The notes beneath the pieces were generated by a model. That model made no database searches. It was not told where the DNA came from and saw only the letters and a list, made by a program, of their open reading frames with translations. The translations under genes were made by a program, and so were the position numbers. From Bactericera cockerelli (lineage: Eukaryota > Arthropoda > Insecta > Hemiptera > Triozidae), in NCBI GenBank assembly GCA_024516035.1, contig CM044967.1, positions 11,888,092 to 11,952,091 of the forward strand: a DNA stretch of 64,000 bases, written 5' to 3'. This document shows positions 27,616 through 40,738 of the stretch, in pieces. The stretch's first letter is position 1. The number at the start of each line of letters is the position of its first letter.

Positions 27616-30600
27616 CAATTTTTTCGAACACAAAACTGTCCACGGTGAGCACGTAGGACCACTACACCAATGCGATAATATTCTCTCCAACTAGTGCTCC
27701 CGATCCATTATGAGCTAGAATAACAAAGGGGGAGTCAAGCAGCGCATCCTAGAGTAAACAAAGGTGAATAAACAGAGCATTCCTCTTCTTTTCTAGGATA
27801 AACATTTTTTCGACATTTTAAACCTAAGAAGGGTCGCATGAGGGGTAGGTCACATGTAAATGGATCACCTAACTAGAGGAGTGGAGGAGACTCCTGTGCA
27901 TACACATAACCAGAACTATTGCTGATACTAAACCTCCCATGTTGAAACACTTCAAGCTCGGTCTAGAGAACTTGTCTTCTTCTGTAAAACAAACCAAATT
28001 ACGAGAAATATTTGAGTTTCTTCTCGCCCTACTAAGCGTTACTGACAAAAAATTGAAAAGTCTGAGGAGCACCAACCAACAATCTTGTATTTGAAAATAG
28101 TGTACTCTTGTCTTTTTAACGACCGCAACCCAACCTTAAAGGATTCAGCAGTTGAGAGGGGGGAGGGGGTATCATGAAAAGAAAACAAGAAGACTAAGAA
28201 AAAACATAATATGCAAACGAGCAAATGTCGCAGACAAGACATTTCGTTACACCCCGAGTAACGTCAACAAAATAGACTAGCTCTTTCAGGAGACAAGCTG
28301 ACACAGAACCATTTCAAGTCCTAATAAATTCAAACCGTGTTGTTCCTTTCAATATCCCGATAACTCGAGATAAGGTATCATAGCAACACAGATCTATCAC
28401 AGCATCCTAGGCACGTTGTTAATGTTTTATCATACGCGTTGTCAACTCAACTTTCTAAATTCTTTCTATAAATTATATTTTTTCAAGCCTTCACGCTTCT
28501 CCGGTGTCACTCCATGTCTCACGTCCTCGCGTTAGGATTGTTTCTTCAGAGCTCATAAATTAAATTTGATCCGCGAAGAGTGCATTTCTGAATCAGTGAA
28601 TTTGAGGATTTATTGCCGCTGCGATCTACACCTCGAGGAAGGAATTTACTCTATCTAATGTGATCCTTTCAAATATTCAGAAATGGTTTCTTGGAATTCG
28701 AAAAAAGAAGATCGAATGAAAGTTTTTTACTATCCGGTAGCTTTCTTTGGTCATCTGATTTTATTCTTACGTATTTCTAGAGTCTTCTTCTTTTCATCTT
28801 TCTAGGAAAACAATCTGTTGTATGTGGTAGTTAAAATGCAATTGTTTGAAGAATTTTTTTCTTGACAAAGTAAAAATACTTTGTCCCTTTCAACTGTTTT
28901 CAAGAAAATGGTTCAGAAAAAATGAGATAAAGTTTGAAACATCAGTATTGCAGCATACTGTTGACCACAAGAAGTTTCAAAGAGAAAAAGGACACAAGTT
29001 CATTTTGTTTAATTGAAATCTGGAAGTTTCACAATGATAGATGAGAGTGAGTGAGAGAGTATAGGGTATCTTGAAGGGCAAGGGATTGTGAAGAAAAATC
29101 CAAGCTTTTGTGATGGTCGCTAAAAGATTTTATTGGAAACATAGGGACATTAGTTTCACGACTATAATTCAACGGAATTTTTAAAATTTCTTGAAGGTTT
29201 TCTTATTTGTTTCAATCTTTGTCATTCTAGTTAGAAGATAAATAATTATTCATGACTCATAGATGTAAAAGATTTAAATAGCCAAGTAGCTTCTTCCATA
29301 AGAAACTAAAGAAGTTCTTCGATGGTCAAGAAACTGCCTATGTGGTCGCGTAATGCTAGGAAGTCTTACTAGCAAGGAATATTGAAATTCAATAGATGCA
29401 CTCTCGGAGCTACCTGATATGGATCATTATATAAACTAGTTTTCATTCCTTGCACTGTGAACTTCTCAGTTTACAACACAATACTATCAAATGCCTACCT
29501 AAACCTATTTATTTTATTTCCAATTAAAATACAGCAAAGTTCATGGGATGTAAATATTGTTAGCTCGTCTAATCGCTTTACTATATGATATAATTCATAT
29601 ACTTTTTAATACTTAGTACTACTTCTATTTTATATTTATACCTGGATAGATGTTCTCATAAATCTAAGATTCTTGTACTTCATGTGAAATAAACTCTGAT
29701 TTGTGCATTCTTGTAAAAACCCAGATTACGTTCACTCGAAGAAATTTTCTTCTACTTTATTCATCATACATAGTTTCAAACATCTTGTGCACAATTATCA
29801 AGAGAATTTCAACAAGAAATACTTGAAAGGAGTATTACTATGGCTGTAAAAATATTTGGTTTTTTTTTTCAACAGTAAAATTGATCCAATAGGTATTCCA
29901 GGATATAAATAGAGAAATCCCTTCACACTGTTTAGATCAGAATCGCAAGACAGTTACTTTTCCTAATGAACAACCATATTTAGTAGCTCATTCTTACAAT
30001 AATTCTTATACATATGTTGCACTTTGAACATATGTTGCAAAGTTGGATTAATTTCACACAATAAGATCGTTTTACCAATAAATCATAATTATACATTGTA
30101 CATGGTTCAAAAGTCAGTATTAATTATTTCGCAATTTGTTCAGGAATTAATCATGGTATTGAAGATCATTGATAGAGAGAGTTTCAATATGACATCTTAA
30201 CTGAATCTAGAGAAGATCGCCCTAGTTGTTATTAAGATTTAAAATGTTTTCCTGTCGAAATTTGATTCAAAAATCAAATCTCAATTGGAGCGGATTTTGA
30301 TCAAATATTTTAGTATGTCTGACCTACTCTCTAAATTTCATGTTTTTCATTTTCATTAGTAACATTGACGGAGTGACAAAGTTTCAAAACAGTTTCTAGA
30401 ACTAGGTATATCTGAATTTGAATATCGATATTCTTCTTTAAATTCTTTTAACATTAATGAATTCTTTCATCGAACATGATATTCTGATATTCGGAATTCG
30501 AATGTGATCGATAAATTTGACAGAATTACTCAAGTCTGTCAATTTCTGAATGTTCTCGCAAGAATTTGACTAGAACAGCTGCGATCCCGGCCTGCCCTAA

Positions 30601-33023
30601 CCAAATCGGTCAAGCTGGTATGTTGATAGTTATCGATTAAACTGGACTCTTGAAAAAATATTCGTAGTTTACCGATATCCTCGTATGAGGAAGGTAGTTA
30701 TGGAGATAATGTTCTTTATAGTTCTAGCGTTGGGAATTTTTTAATGATGTTTGTAAAACCAAAACCACACCACACAAAGTTGGTTTTGCAAGATGGGATC
30801 GAGCTTACAGATCAGTGATGGATTCCTAGGATCCTGAAGAGATCGATACCCTTGTGCAAAGAAGATCGGATTACAATAGGATTCCCATTTCTAAAGTTAG
30901 TAGGTGCCCACATTTTATACGTTTCTATTTAGTTAAAAACTTATCGAATTCAATTGATTAAGTTCCCGCACGTCTGTCTCTTCTTACTGAACTCTTTCCA
31001 GTTTTTCACAGCGAACAAAACTTTACTCATTAAGAACTCTGTGAATTTTTCTCCGCAGAAAACCTGTTTAAACAAAGGTCCACTCAATACTTGGAAGAGT
31101 TCATTTGATGTTAGAAGAACGACAGAACTTAAAACTTGTCTCTTTTGTTTACATAGACTACTACGTCTGTGAGATGACCGTTTCGCAAGTGCCTGTACAA
31201 TGAGAAAGAGGGTGGGTTATGGTTTCAAGATAACTTTCATTATTAAGTTCATATCAATTCTTACTTTTTTTGATGGAAAACGATTTGCAATAACCTTTCT
31301 TTCTTACAATGCATCTCAAATACAATATATTATGTTATCTGCCAATCTGCCATTATAAGAGTGCCTTCTACAATAATTTTATACTTATAGAAGGTTGTAA
31401 GTCGGTAAGTTCGTATCGCTGAGAATATCCAAGAATCGAACAAAGGAATCCTTGAATCAGGTCCATATTTGACTATCCAATAATCTCAGTACAATTCCAA
31501 AAAATAAGTACTTATATAAAGTATAAGGATATTTAACTATGTATTATATAAAACTGTTTCAAAAGTGGGTAATATAAATGATTTCTACATATGTACTGGT
31601 ATATGAATTCTATGTACGTAACCATTCGTACCTATGAATATCACTTAATGTAATCTGCTATGTTGACAATTTTCTGTCGTTCAATCTCGACGATAATGGT
31701 TAGCATGGTTTTCCATTGTTAGTGTTTTTTCCTCACTTTTTTACATTTGTCCAGGTAATATTTACTCTGAGATATTTATATAGGGAACATTATTCTGTGT
31801 AAACAATCTGCAGCAAAGTGAGCCTCATTATATCAACACGTTAGCCCGTGATATGCAGTTATAATGATTTCGCACACAACCCTTTCGGTCCTACCTTCGG
31901 GTTCTTGTCCACTGATCAAGAATTGAATTGAATACTTTTATTTATTTGTACAAGAATAATATTATAAACAATACATTTCCTATACGTAAGCTAAGTCTAA
32001 CTTCTGAGAGACTTACTTTAAATCCTTTCAAAAACTACTGTTTTCTCCTAAATGACCATTTCATGTTACTATAATTTAAAACTTTTTGAATATTTTTTGA
32101 TGCGATAGGAGTTGAAATAAAATGTATTCCCGGATGATCGACAATATTTGAGATAGTTCTTGAAAAATATGACTGTCACTTTATCGTCAACATTTTGTTG
32201 TCCAGGGCTATTTGTAAGTAGAAATCAATTGGAGGGACCTATTTTATACACTGGGACATGGGACAATCTTGGGAATAGCCCGAATGTTCTGTTTGTGTTA
32301 GCAACTAACCAAAATGTTGAAATGGCAAAAGTTGCAAAACATACTAATATTGTCAAATAAACTTCTGTTGTTTTATAACGTTACTATCAAATTTTAAAAT
32401 TGAAAATATTTTTCTAACTTACAGTTAGAGAGAAACGAAAGGGCAACCTAGAAATGTAACTGCATTGAACTTATAGAAACTTGATCCTATCACTCGTGCG
32501 TTTTTTTTTACAAACATGTAAAATACACGTAGGAATGGGTAATGCATTCAGAAGAAATCTCTCACATTTCTACAGAAATCAGATTTGTACAAATATCACA
32601 TTTCCCATATCTTTCATGTTGCCTTGAAATTTACATTTTAAAAGATTTTTCTTCTAGCAAAACAGGTAATTCAAAATGTACGAGAATTCCTAGAGATATG
32701 TATTCCTGTTTATTTTGATTAGACATGAGTTCTGTAGTAACTCACTGATTGATTACACTAGCATAGATTAGTGAACAACCTTAGTTACTAGGTACTAATT
32801 GGTTACTGCAGTGGTCTTCAAATTAGAATAAGTTGATGTTGAAGTGATCGTTCTGATAAAAAATTATCGATAGAGTACACCAGTCCGGAGTGAAGATTTT
32901 AAACTCCGAATCCCAGACGTGGTGTAGTTTTCTGACAAAAAATCATATACTCTAATAACAAAAGGTTGAGGGGTAGGTTATCTAATATTCTAGGGTTCAT
33001 AAATGTACTTTGAAACACATAAG
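27616..33023. other. Gene-poor AT-rich stretch
   Basis: No recognisable gene. A block at about 31860-31990 resembles the 3' tail of a retroelement on the minus strand, with an AAATAAATAAAAG stretch, but it has no coding part and is not called. The rest is ordinary AT-rich sequence. Confidence 0.5.
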
Positions 33024-33025
33024 TA

Positions 33026-34628
33026 CATCTACAAAACAAAATAAGGGCCACAAGTATTTTTAGAGATTCGGACCTACTACTTCAAATGTTTAGCTTTAAA
33101 TATGAAATAAAAGGTTGAAATTACTCCAATACATTCTTCTCTAACTATTTTGATAAAAGCAAACGAGTTTTTATTAAAAAAAATCAAGATTTTTATTTAT
33201 TTTTTGAAAATGGTCGTTTTCGAACAAACTTGAGAATAAAAGTTAAGACGCTTGTTCAACCATCACAACAGCATACCAAGAAGGAATGGAAATTTATCGA
33301 CTCTTTAGTATCGAGTGTGACCTCCTCGATCTGTTACACATGTCTGGACTCTTCTTGGCATGCTTTGGATGAGTACATGGATGCGCTCTTCCGAAATCCT
33401 GTTCTATGCAGCTGTTAACGCCTCCATGAGCTGATCTTGAGTCTGGATCTGGTCTTTTAAGGTTTTAATCTCCCTCTTAGGGTAATCTCATGCATGTTCA
33501 ATAGGGTTGAAGTCAGGGCTTATCGCTGGCCAGCCGACAACTCTGATCCCCGCTGGTTGAAATACCTCAACAGTGGCTCTTGCCGTATGGGGGCGGGCAT
33601 TATCACGCATGAAGATAAAGTTGGGCCCGGTTCTTTCGCTAAATGGAAGCACATGGGGAACGATGACATTATCCACAAAAAGTTGAGAGGTTACTGTTTC
33701 GTCAACAAGGAAAACCAGATCGGTTTTCCCTCTGCTACTGATGCCACCCCACACCATAACACTTGGTCCCCCATGAGGATCTGCTTCATGATTACAAGAG
33801 CTCTGAAACCTCTCTCCTGAGCATCGGAACACTCAAATGCGTCTATCGTCGCTTTAAAATTTCACTTTACATTCATCCGAGAAGAGCACACACTTCCATT
33901 CCTCATCAGTCCAGTACAGGTGTTCTCTAGCCCACCCTAATCTTGCAGCGCGGTGTCCAGAACTAAGTTTAGGTTTACGAACTTTTCTTCTAGAGCGAAT
34001 TTGTACCTCTCTCAATCTTTTGTGAATAGTTTGAGCACTTACAACTGTGTTCGAGTACTCATGGAGGTCCATTTGTACGCGGGGGCCGGATGTGAACCGT
34101 TCCTGCAGGGCTGTCCTCGCTATAAATCGGTCTTCTCTCACAGTGGTTGAGCGCTGTCTCCCACTTCCTGGTCTTCTTGATAAATTTCCAGTATTTTTGT
34201 AACGACTCCATAGATTTTGAATGGCTCGCCGTAACACTTGAAGCCTGTTGGCCACACTCCGCTGAGAAAGGCCCTTTTAAAGTATTGTTACGGCTCTGAT
34301 ACGCAATTCTTGACCTAAATGGTGTCGAACCCTCGACATGTCGATAAGACACACTAAAAGTGACTTTAAATCAAGAGGAAATGTTATTAAGAAAAAATAT
34401 TAAAGTAATCAATCAAACCGTTCGAGATAGGAAAATTAACTGTTTTGATTATTATCTCAAATAATGATATTTACCTCATGCCATCTATTCAAGTTAAGGT
34501 CACAATTCATACCTGAAAGTCTAATTAACAAGATTTGTAAGATAACAAGAGTAAACTTTCAATCCAAGGTGTACTATACACGATGATCTTAGAAATTACA
34601 GGTGGCCCCTATTTTGTTTTGCTTAGTG
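33026..34628 (-). mobile_element. Tc1/mariner-superfamily DNA transposon, full length, inactive
   Basis: The element is about 1.6 kb, the usual size of Tc1-type transposons. Its ends are imperfect inverted repeats of about 33 bases: one end contains CAAAACAAAATAAGGGCCAC (from 33032) and the other, read on the minus strand, contains CAAAACAAAATAGGGGCCAC. Each end is flanked by TA, the known Tc1/mariner target duplication, at 33024-33025 and 34629-34630. Inside is a transposase frame on the minus strand disrupted by stop codons. Both ends are recognisable, so the copy inserted whole and then decayed. Confidence 0.9.
33305..34339 (-). pseudogene. Tc1-like transposase pseudogene (DD34E)
   Basis: A single reading frame of 344 codons runs from an ATG at 34339 to a stop at 33305-33307, the normal length for a Tc1 transposase. 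The N-terminal half holds the helix-turn-helix DNA-binding region, including SVANRLQVLRRAIQNLW and the GRPR-like RRPGSGR linker. The catalytic part shows LFSDE (first Asp), MVWGGIS, RDNARPHTAR (second Asp) and SPDFNPIEHA (Glu). Exactly 34 residues separate the second Asp and the Glu, so the DD34E signature is present. Five in-frame stops interrupt it, at 34277, 33854, 33833, 33488 and 33404, with no frameshift. It would have cut and pasted the surrounding element; it cannot encode an intact protein now. Confidence 0.92.
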
Positions 34629-34630
34629 TA

Positions 34631-37600
34631 TAAGAAACAGAGAACACGTATTTGTTATAGAAACGCAGTTAGAAATCTTCTCAGCATAAGATTTTTAGAA
34701 TTCTGCTGATGAAAAATTTACAGGTGTTAACTTGCTTGCGAAAGATTACAGGTGTAAAGTGTCAATGATAAACCTTACATACAGAGTACACAGATGGTAC
34801 TCGTAGAAGCACAAGTTTCATTATTTCTTTTTTTCTTATCAAAGGAGATTCTCCATCATTAGCAAGCTGTAAACCGTTTCATAACCTGGTCATAATATCA
34901 GAAACGTTAACAAATGTATCAAATCAATCAATACAAGTAAACACCTGCAAATCATGCAGAATACGTTGCAAAAAATACACGGACAGTCTTTCTGAACAAC
35001 AGAAATTGCTGAGAGTTACAGAACATCAAGTTTCTAGGAAATCTTTATACCTATTGTTAGCGTCTGAATGTGAACTTCAATATAGTGTAGAGATACTACC
35101 TACCAGTTTTTCAGCATACTCATAATAATGATAGGTTAGTACTAGTATTATTCGAGAAGCTGTTTTTATCGAAAGAAAAAATGAATACAACAATTACGAA
35201 CCTACTTTGTCGTACACTGACAAAGGAAATTTCTTTTAATGCACAAAAGTCCTATGTTGGGCAAACTGTCTTTAAAGCCACTCAAATTTTAACTAGGTAC
35301 ATAAAAGGAAGATCCAATTTTTTCTTGTACGGGAGGAATTTCAATTATTTTAAGAGCAGCCTTAAGAGTTGAGATTTTGAAAAACAATGAAAGTTCAAAA
35401 GAACAAGAGATTTCTTTCTTCAAATGAATGAGAGTTCCTGATTTGTTTTGAAAAATTCTTCAGGTTGTTTTCGTTTACGATATCTTTTTTCTTGTCTATT
35501 TTCATGATAAGGAAATGTTTAATTTTTTTTCTTTTTTCTTCGATTTATTTTGCTTTTAGTTTTCACATTTTTTAAGGCCTGGTAACGGCATTATATAATT
35601 TAAATAAAAAATTGTTTGATAGTAAATCGATTGACATTATTGATTCTAAGAAAAATTCAAGTGTATACGTATACATTATAGGTATCCAACAATACATGGC
35701 TTAAAAGTAGGACGTATATAATTATCTTCTAATAGCAGTATATTATATTTAATGGATCCTATAAATGAAAATAATATATTATTAATTTTAAAAGATGCAT
35801 TTGCGATGGGATATTTTTTAAAAAGTTTGACAGAACTGACCTTTAAAAGGCTCCCTTGATCAAATACCTACCCACATTTATATTTTTTTCGAAACACTTG
35901 TCTGCGTCTAGACGATATTTTTAATCAGAGAAAACTATTTTGAGTCCAAGATAAACTCCCATTCGGTGTCATCTTTTAGGTTGAAATATTTCAAATCCTT
36001 AAAGCCCGCATTCGAGGCGCCCACCAGATTATAACAATGGAGGAATAGCTTCTCACTTTTATTTCTCTCTTTTTGATGTTGTTGTTTTTTCGTTTTTCGA
36101 GACAGGTTCATGACAACCCGCTGTGTTTTAGAACTCATGTAGAAAAGAGCAAACCTCACTGAATCATCAGTTGTTGTGCAGCTATCAAATGCTGACATGA
36201 GTGCTCGGAGGACACAATACCAGTTTGATAAGCATTTGTTATCTCTAGCTTCAAATACATCATTGAATTAATCAAGGATGTTATCTCCCACTCCAAATGA
36301 ATATCAATACAATAATAAAAATGACGTAACAAGCCTTACAAGAATATTGATTGGTCCGATTTGAACTCAGTAAATGAAAATTTGCTACACAATTTAGCCT
36401 ATTTTATGTGCATTGTGCTACGGATTCAAAAGTTCAAGTATAGGTTCTAACTTTGTTTTCAAAATAAATGATGAATACAAAATTGTATAACCATAACTAG
36501 AACTGCACCAATACTTTCAAATAGAAAACAATCTAGAATTTAAATTTCAAAGTTCACATAATGCAGATTGTAAGGGTAACATAAGTTAAAAATGAAGATT
36601 CTAAATCTAGCATCCTCATAAACTTGGAATAATTAATTTAATGAGCTCCGTCTGTGCTGTGTTAAGCAAGCAAGCCGAATAAATTTGTTTATTGTTCCGG
36701 GGAGAACTGTAAAACTCTTGTTAGTAAGTCAGTATCTTAATGTGATATTTGCCCCATTTTTCCAAGCTTTTCATTTATTTTATTTTGTGTTGAAGAAAGT
36801 TAATTACCATTTGTTTTCTTTTCTCAAGCACAAGAAGTTTCTAGTTTTCCCTCTGCACGCTAGCTCGTCAGTACACTCATCTGACTTATGAGGAAAGAGC
36901 TCGCCTCAGGAGCCGTATGGAAATGTTTAGAAAAATACCTAAATAAATATTATTTTTTTACTTTCTATAGTTTCTATTATCTATTAGTTCTATTACATAT
37001 AGAATTAATTGTATTCGTCCATAATCTATTTGGTTGAAAATTGAAAAAGAATAATTTTTATACTCCTCCTCATATCACAAAAACAGAATTCCTGAATAAT
37101 GAATATGAAATGGAAACCTTAGAAGTGAAACTACGTGAAATGTCCCATTTTCAGAAGAGAAAACAGCAAATGGAGAACGAGGGTTGTCCAGTCCACCGTG
37201 TATTCGATAGTTTTAATTGAGGAAACTTTCCTCCATCTAGAATAGTATGCCGTCAGTTCTAGGGACTACTGTGTGCGGTCAGTGAGTTTTCATACTGCTC
37301 CCAAGACTCGGTGAAGCGGAAAATGCCCTGCAAGATCCCATGTCTACATTCTCACTGTCCCTTTTGACTTTTCTTGTGTCATTCCTCTACTTCCCTGTCT
37401 CGTTCTCCCTTTTAATTTATTCCTCTTCTCTCTCTGTACCTCACATCTCCCACACACACCCACACACCCATCGTTTCACATTCCCTTTATGTCTCTCTTC
37501 ATACCCCTTTCTCCTACCCATCTACCATTTATTCTCAAGTATTTACCTCTCTCCAAATTCTCTCCCTCTTCCCCCTTCCATTGTCTCCTTCACTATTTCC

Positions 37601-37910
37601 AAGTCATTTCCCTCCCTTGAACATCAATTGTATTCTCGCCACAGTTTTGAACATCCATATGAATTTTCTTGTTTACTTTCACAATACTGTGAGTATAAAT
37701 AATAATGATAGCATTGATAATAATAACACCTACAAAACATGTTCTCTTTAAATTTTGTCTTATATAAAATTTGAGTAGTACCTATGTATAACGTCAAAGA
37801 TTGAGAAATCAAAAGTCAGGATTTTTTATTTGAATTTACTATTTTGTTAATAATAGTAATACATTATTTGTACCATTATTGAAATCATTCTATTTATTGA
37901 AGAAAAATTT
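34631..37910. other. Gene-poor AT-rich stretch with a pyrimidine tract
   Basis: No recognisable gene. A C/T-rich tract at about 37340-37620 includes a CACACACCCACACACCCA patch and creates a spurious Ser/Pro/Leu-rich plus-strand frame. Everything else is AT-rich sequence without motifs. Confidence 0.55.
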
Positions 37911-37986
37911 GACCTCAGTCCTGGGTATCGAACCTAGAACATGCAGGCCCAATGGCAAGCGTGCTAGCGGTCAAGCCACAGTGGCT
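37911..37986 (-). repeat. tRNA-like SINE fragment
   Basis: Read on the minus strand, it has an A-box-like TGGCTTGACCGCTAGCA, then CTTGCCATTGGGC, then a B-box-like AGGTTCGATACCCAGG, followed by an AAATTTTT-type tail. Spacing and order match a tRNA-derived pol III promoter. The arms do not close into a proper cloverleaf, so a SINE head is more likely than a working tRNA gene. Confidence 0.5.
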
Positions 37987-40632
37987 GATACCTGATTGCA
38001 ATGAAGTTCTAACTCCGGGCAAATCATGCAAAATATCGGCAACATTCCACTAGGGAGATTCACAGAGCAGCGAGCAGAAAATATTATGAGCCAAGTTTAT
38101 CGCTCAATCTCCAACACATAACTCTTCCCGGAGAGATTTGTTATTGTTAACTTGACTAGCGAATAATTATAGATACCTCTCTCTACCTACTTATTTGAAG
38201 TTCATGATACCTACTTACAAATGCGAAGATACCAATCAGTTCCTTGTATAATCAATATTTTATATCTCCATAATATCAATCCGTGCTTTTATAACCTCGC
38301 AATTTATTGAATCTATTCCAAAAGAAATATTATCAGCGTCCGTAGCAACGGTACATACAGCATGTTTATCATTGTGAACGTATTTGTCTGATCTCTTCTC
38401 TAGCTCAACAATTTTAACATATCAAACACGATGTATACGTCTGTACCAAAGTTCTTAACCATAGTCAAAGCGTACATTGTTTGAACTTTAAGTATGGTTT
38501 ACTGTTGAAACAAATTCGTTGTTCAAAAAATCATGTTTTTTTAGTTTTTAAGAGTCTGGTAGTCAATTTTCTCTAAAACTTATTGTATAATACCTATTGG
38601 TTGAAATATTCAACATCAATTAAATTATAATTCTGTATGTTTTTGTTTTCTTTGATAAAGTTATCAAAATATTTCCAATGTAATGTCCAATGTCATCTTC
38701 AACATGTCATTTGATTCACCGCAGTCAACGCAATCCTTTCCACCAAGATAAATGCATTCATAAATCACTAAAGTTATTAAAAATCTCTAAAAGATTACAA
38801 AAGAGCTTTATGCGCAAATGAACTAGGTGTCCATTAGTTACCTACAGCAAAATCCTCTACCAGGTGCTAAGTGCTAAACCGGTGACATATAAATCGTCAT
38901 TTGGTCATCCATGAAAATAATGATGTGACAAGCCAATACAAAATATTACATTATCTTGTTTGAGATTTACGACAGAATAAAAGTTCTTCATCATCATCCT
39001 CAGAACCAAGTAATAATTTTCTCACATTTGAAAAACTTTTTGTGGTTACAGTCGCGCTTTGTGAGCTTCAAAAAAACTTGTGTTGTAACAAAATTATATT
39101 AATTATTTTTCTTCAGTTTTTCTTGAATGTGTCAGCCCCAGAAACCACAACTTTGGTTCCCGGCTTGGGGAGAATAGCGAGATGCTGCGAGTTTTGATTT
39201 GGTCAGAGGACTCCAATGACTTATTATTAAGTCATTAGGTAAATATTTTGTATCTTATGTTTTTCTTCTTTTTCTAAAGGTTTTTTTTTTAAACTTTATG
39301 TGTAAGTGCAAATAGTGAATTATCCCTACGAGAATACGAATGAGAATATTAATTTTGCGAGAAGTTTATTTAGATGCTGAGTGGTAGAGTACGGAATCTG
39401 AAATCCTAAGTCGGGTGCCCGCAACTCCAAGTACCTACTGAGTTTATACGCTGAATCTTGTTGAAACCCACGAGAAATCCAGCAGACCCCGAGATCAGTT
39501 AATGAGACCGTGTACTTGCAAGAGTGATTAATGAGTTAGTCTAAACCGCAAGACTTTCTCGTTCAGAGCGAGAGTCCCTTGACAAGTACGATTATACCTA
39601 CAGGAATAAGACATATTACTCAGCATTCCTTGAGGTTCATTGGGTTGGTGAGAACAATCAAACGATATGGAAATGCTAAGGAGCTTAGACAAAACAACGC
39701 GCAAATTTATTTCTCTACAATGAAAATAATGAAATTTTCAGGATTGAAGAAGAAAGGGTGTGTGTTGAGCAATGCAGCATCTTATGTACAGGACAAAACA
39801 GAGGTAGGAAATATTTCCAGTGACATGGAATTCCGTCTGCTATTAGAAAACTATTATGCGGTTTCTGATAAAACTTGGAAATTTTAAACGTTGGAAATTT
39901 AGAACCGTCGATTTAAAATAAAATTGCATAGCTTGGTCCTAAATGTAAATGTCACTCACTATGCATTATCAATCGAGGAATACAGAGCAGAAGGATACCT
40001 TTCAAAACATGACTAATACCACGATCGATGATTTCAAAATGAGCTAATGATGAATTAACACTGAAATATGTTTGCCCAAACTGACAACCTATCAATCGAT
40101 TTGGTTTAGTCTACGGCGTTGCTGTCTAAATCATGTTAAATTATTTGACAAATTCTTGAAATTACTCGACCTCTTCATGTGCATGTGCATGCTTGATATG
40201 TCCATAGCTTGCGGCTATAAGACCATTAGATAAATGTACTGCAATTGCTCGTAGTATCATAATCATAAATAATATAATTATTAGCCTCAGCAACACACCT
40301 CTGAGTATGGCAAACGCGTTAGGATTACCTGCAACATTTCTACATGGAATACAAGAACATGGAACACTTTGTGGCGATTAACTAGAAATGGGAGAGGAAT
40401 TTGAATTCTTAACTGTGTTTATTTAACCTAGTAAAAGTCCCTCGGGATACCAAAGTTCCTACATTAGATTAAAATTTCATGACATGTGTTATTTAAACAC
40501 CTTGTATCTGCTCAGATAATAAAGGTAAATATTATTCATACATTAGAGCTACTTGCAGGGATGTTCCCCTGAGCACAGGATGTTCGCACATATAGGAATC
40601 TAAATTTAGAAAGTTGATGAAACTCGACTCAC
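37987..40632. other. Region downstream of the Toll exon, no exon recognised
   Basis: On the minus strand this follows the candidate splice donor at 40632, so it would be intron of the Toll gene if that donor is used. I see no downstream exon encoding a Toll C-terminal tail. A 102-codon plus-strand frame at 39579-39887 has no recognisable motif. A short tRNA-like stretch at about 39378-39425 is too weak to call. Confidence 0.45.
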
Positions 40633-40633
40633 C
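40631..40633 (-). promoter_or_regulatory. Candidate 5' splice site ending the Toll coding exon
   Basis: On the minus strand the sequence CAAG|GTGAGT matches the animal donor consensus almost perfectly, with the exon ending at 40633 and the intron starting at 40632. It lies just after the His-rich tail encoded out of frame with the receptor, which suggests that the exon truly reads through to this point. Confidence 0.6.
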
Positions 40634-40738
40634 TTGTATTGTTGTGGTGGTGTTGGTGGTGCCTATGGCTATGGTTGTGGTTGTGGTGATGCACCGTATG
40701 GTTCAGATGACGGACTTGATTCCTGTTGTTGTTTTCCT
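40633..40738 (-). other. Out-of-frame His-rich tail of the Toll receptor
   Basis: Downstream of the PDVPNNQR motif the receptor frame goes on for ten residues and hits TGA at 40703-40705. In the frame shifted relative to it, the same DNA encodes NNNRNQVRHLNHTV followed by a run with 12 His in 22 residues (from 40700), ending exactly at the consensus splice donor. Known Toll-7/18-wheeler proteins carry a cytoplasmic tail rich in His, Gln and Asn after the TIR domain. The natural reading is that the exon encodes this tail and that one base is missing, most simply from the A run at 40732-40735 (TTTT on the plus strand). I infer either a sequencing or assembly error, or a true truncating allele. 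Confidence 0.7.

Noticed and set aside
33494..33820. Plus-strand 108-codon frame
   Set aside because: It is the antisense shadow of the Tc1 transposase pseudogene, as is the plus-strand frame at 33953-34150.
34059..34352. Minus-strand 97-codon frame beginning MSYRHVEG
   Set aside because: It is in the wrong frame for the transposase; the real frame starts at the ATG at 34339.
37340..37702. Plus-strand 120-codon Ser/Pro/Leu-rich frame
   Set aside because: It arises from a C/T-rich tract and has no domain content.
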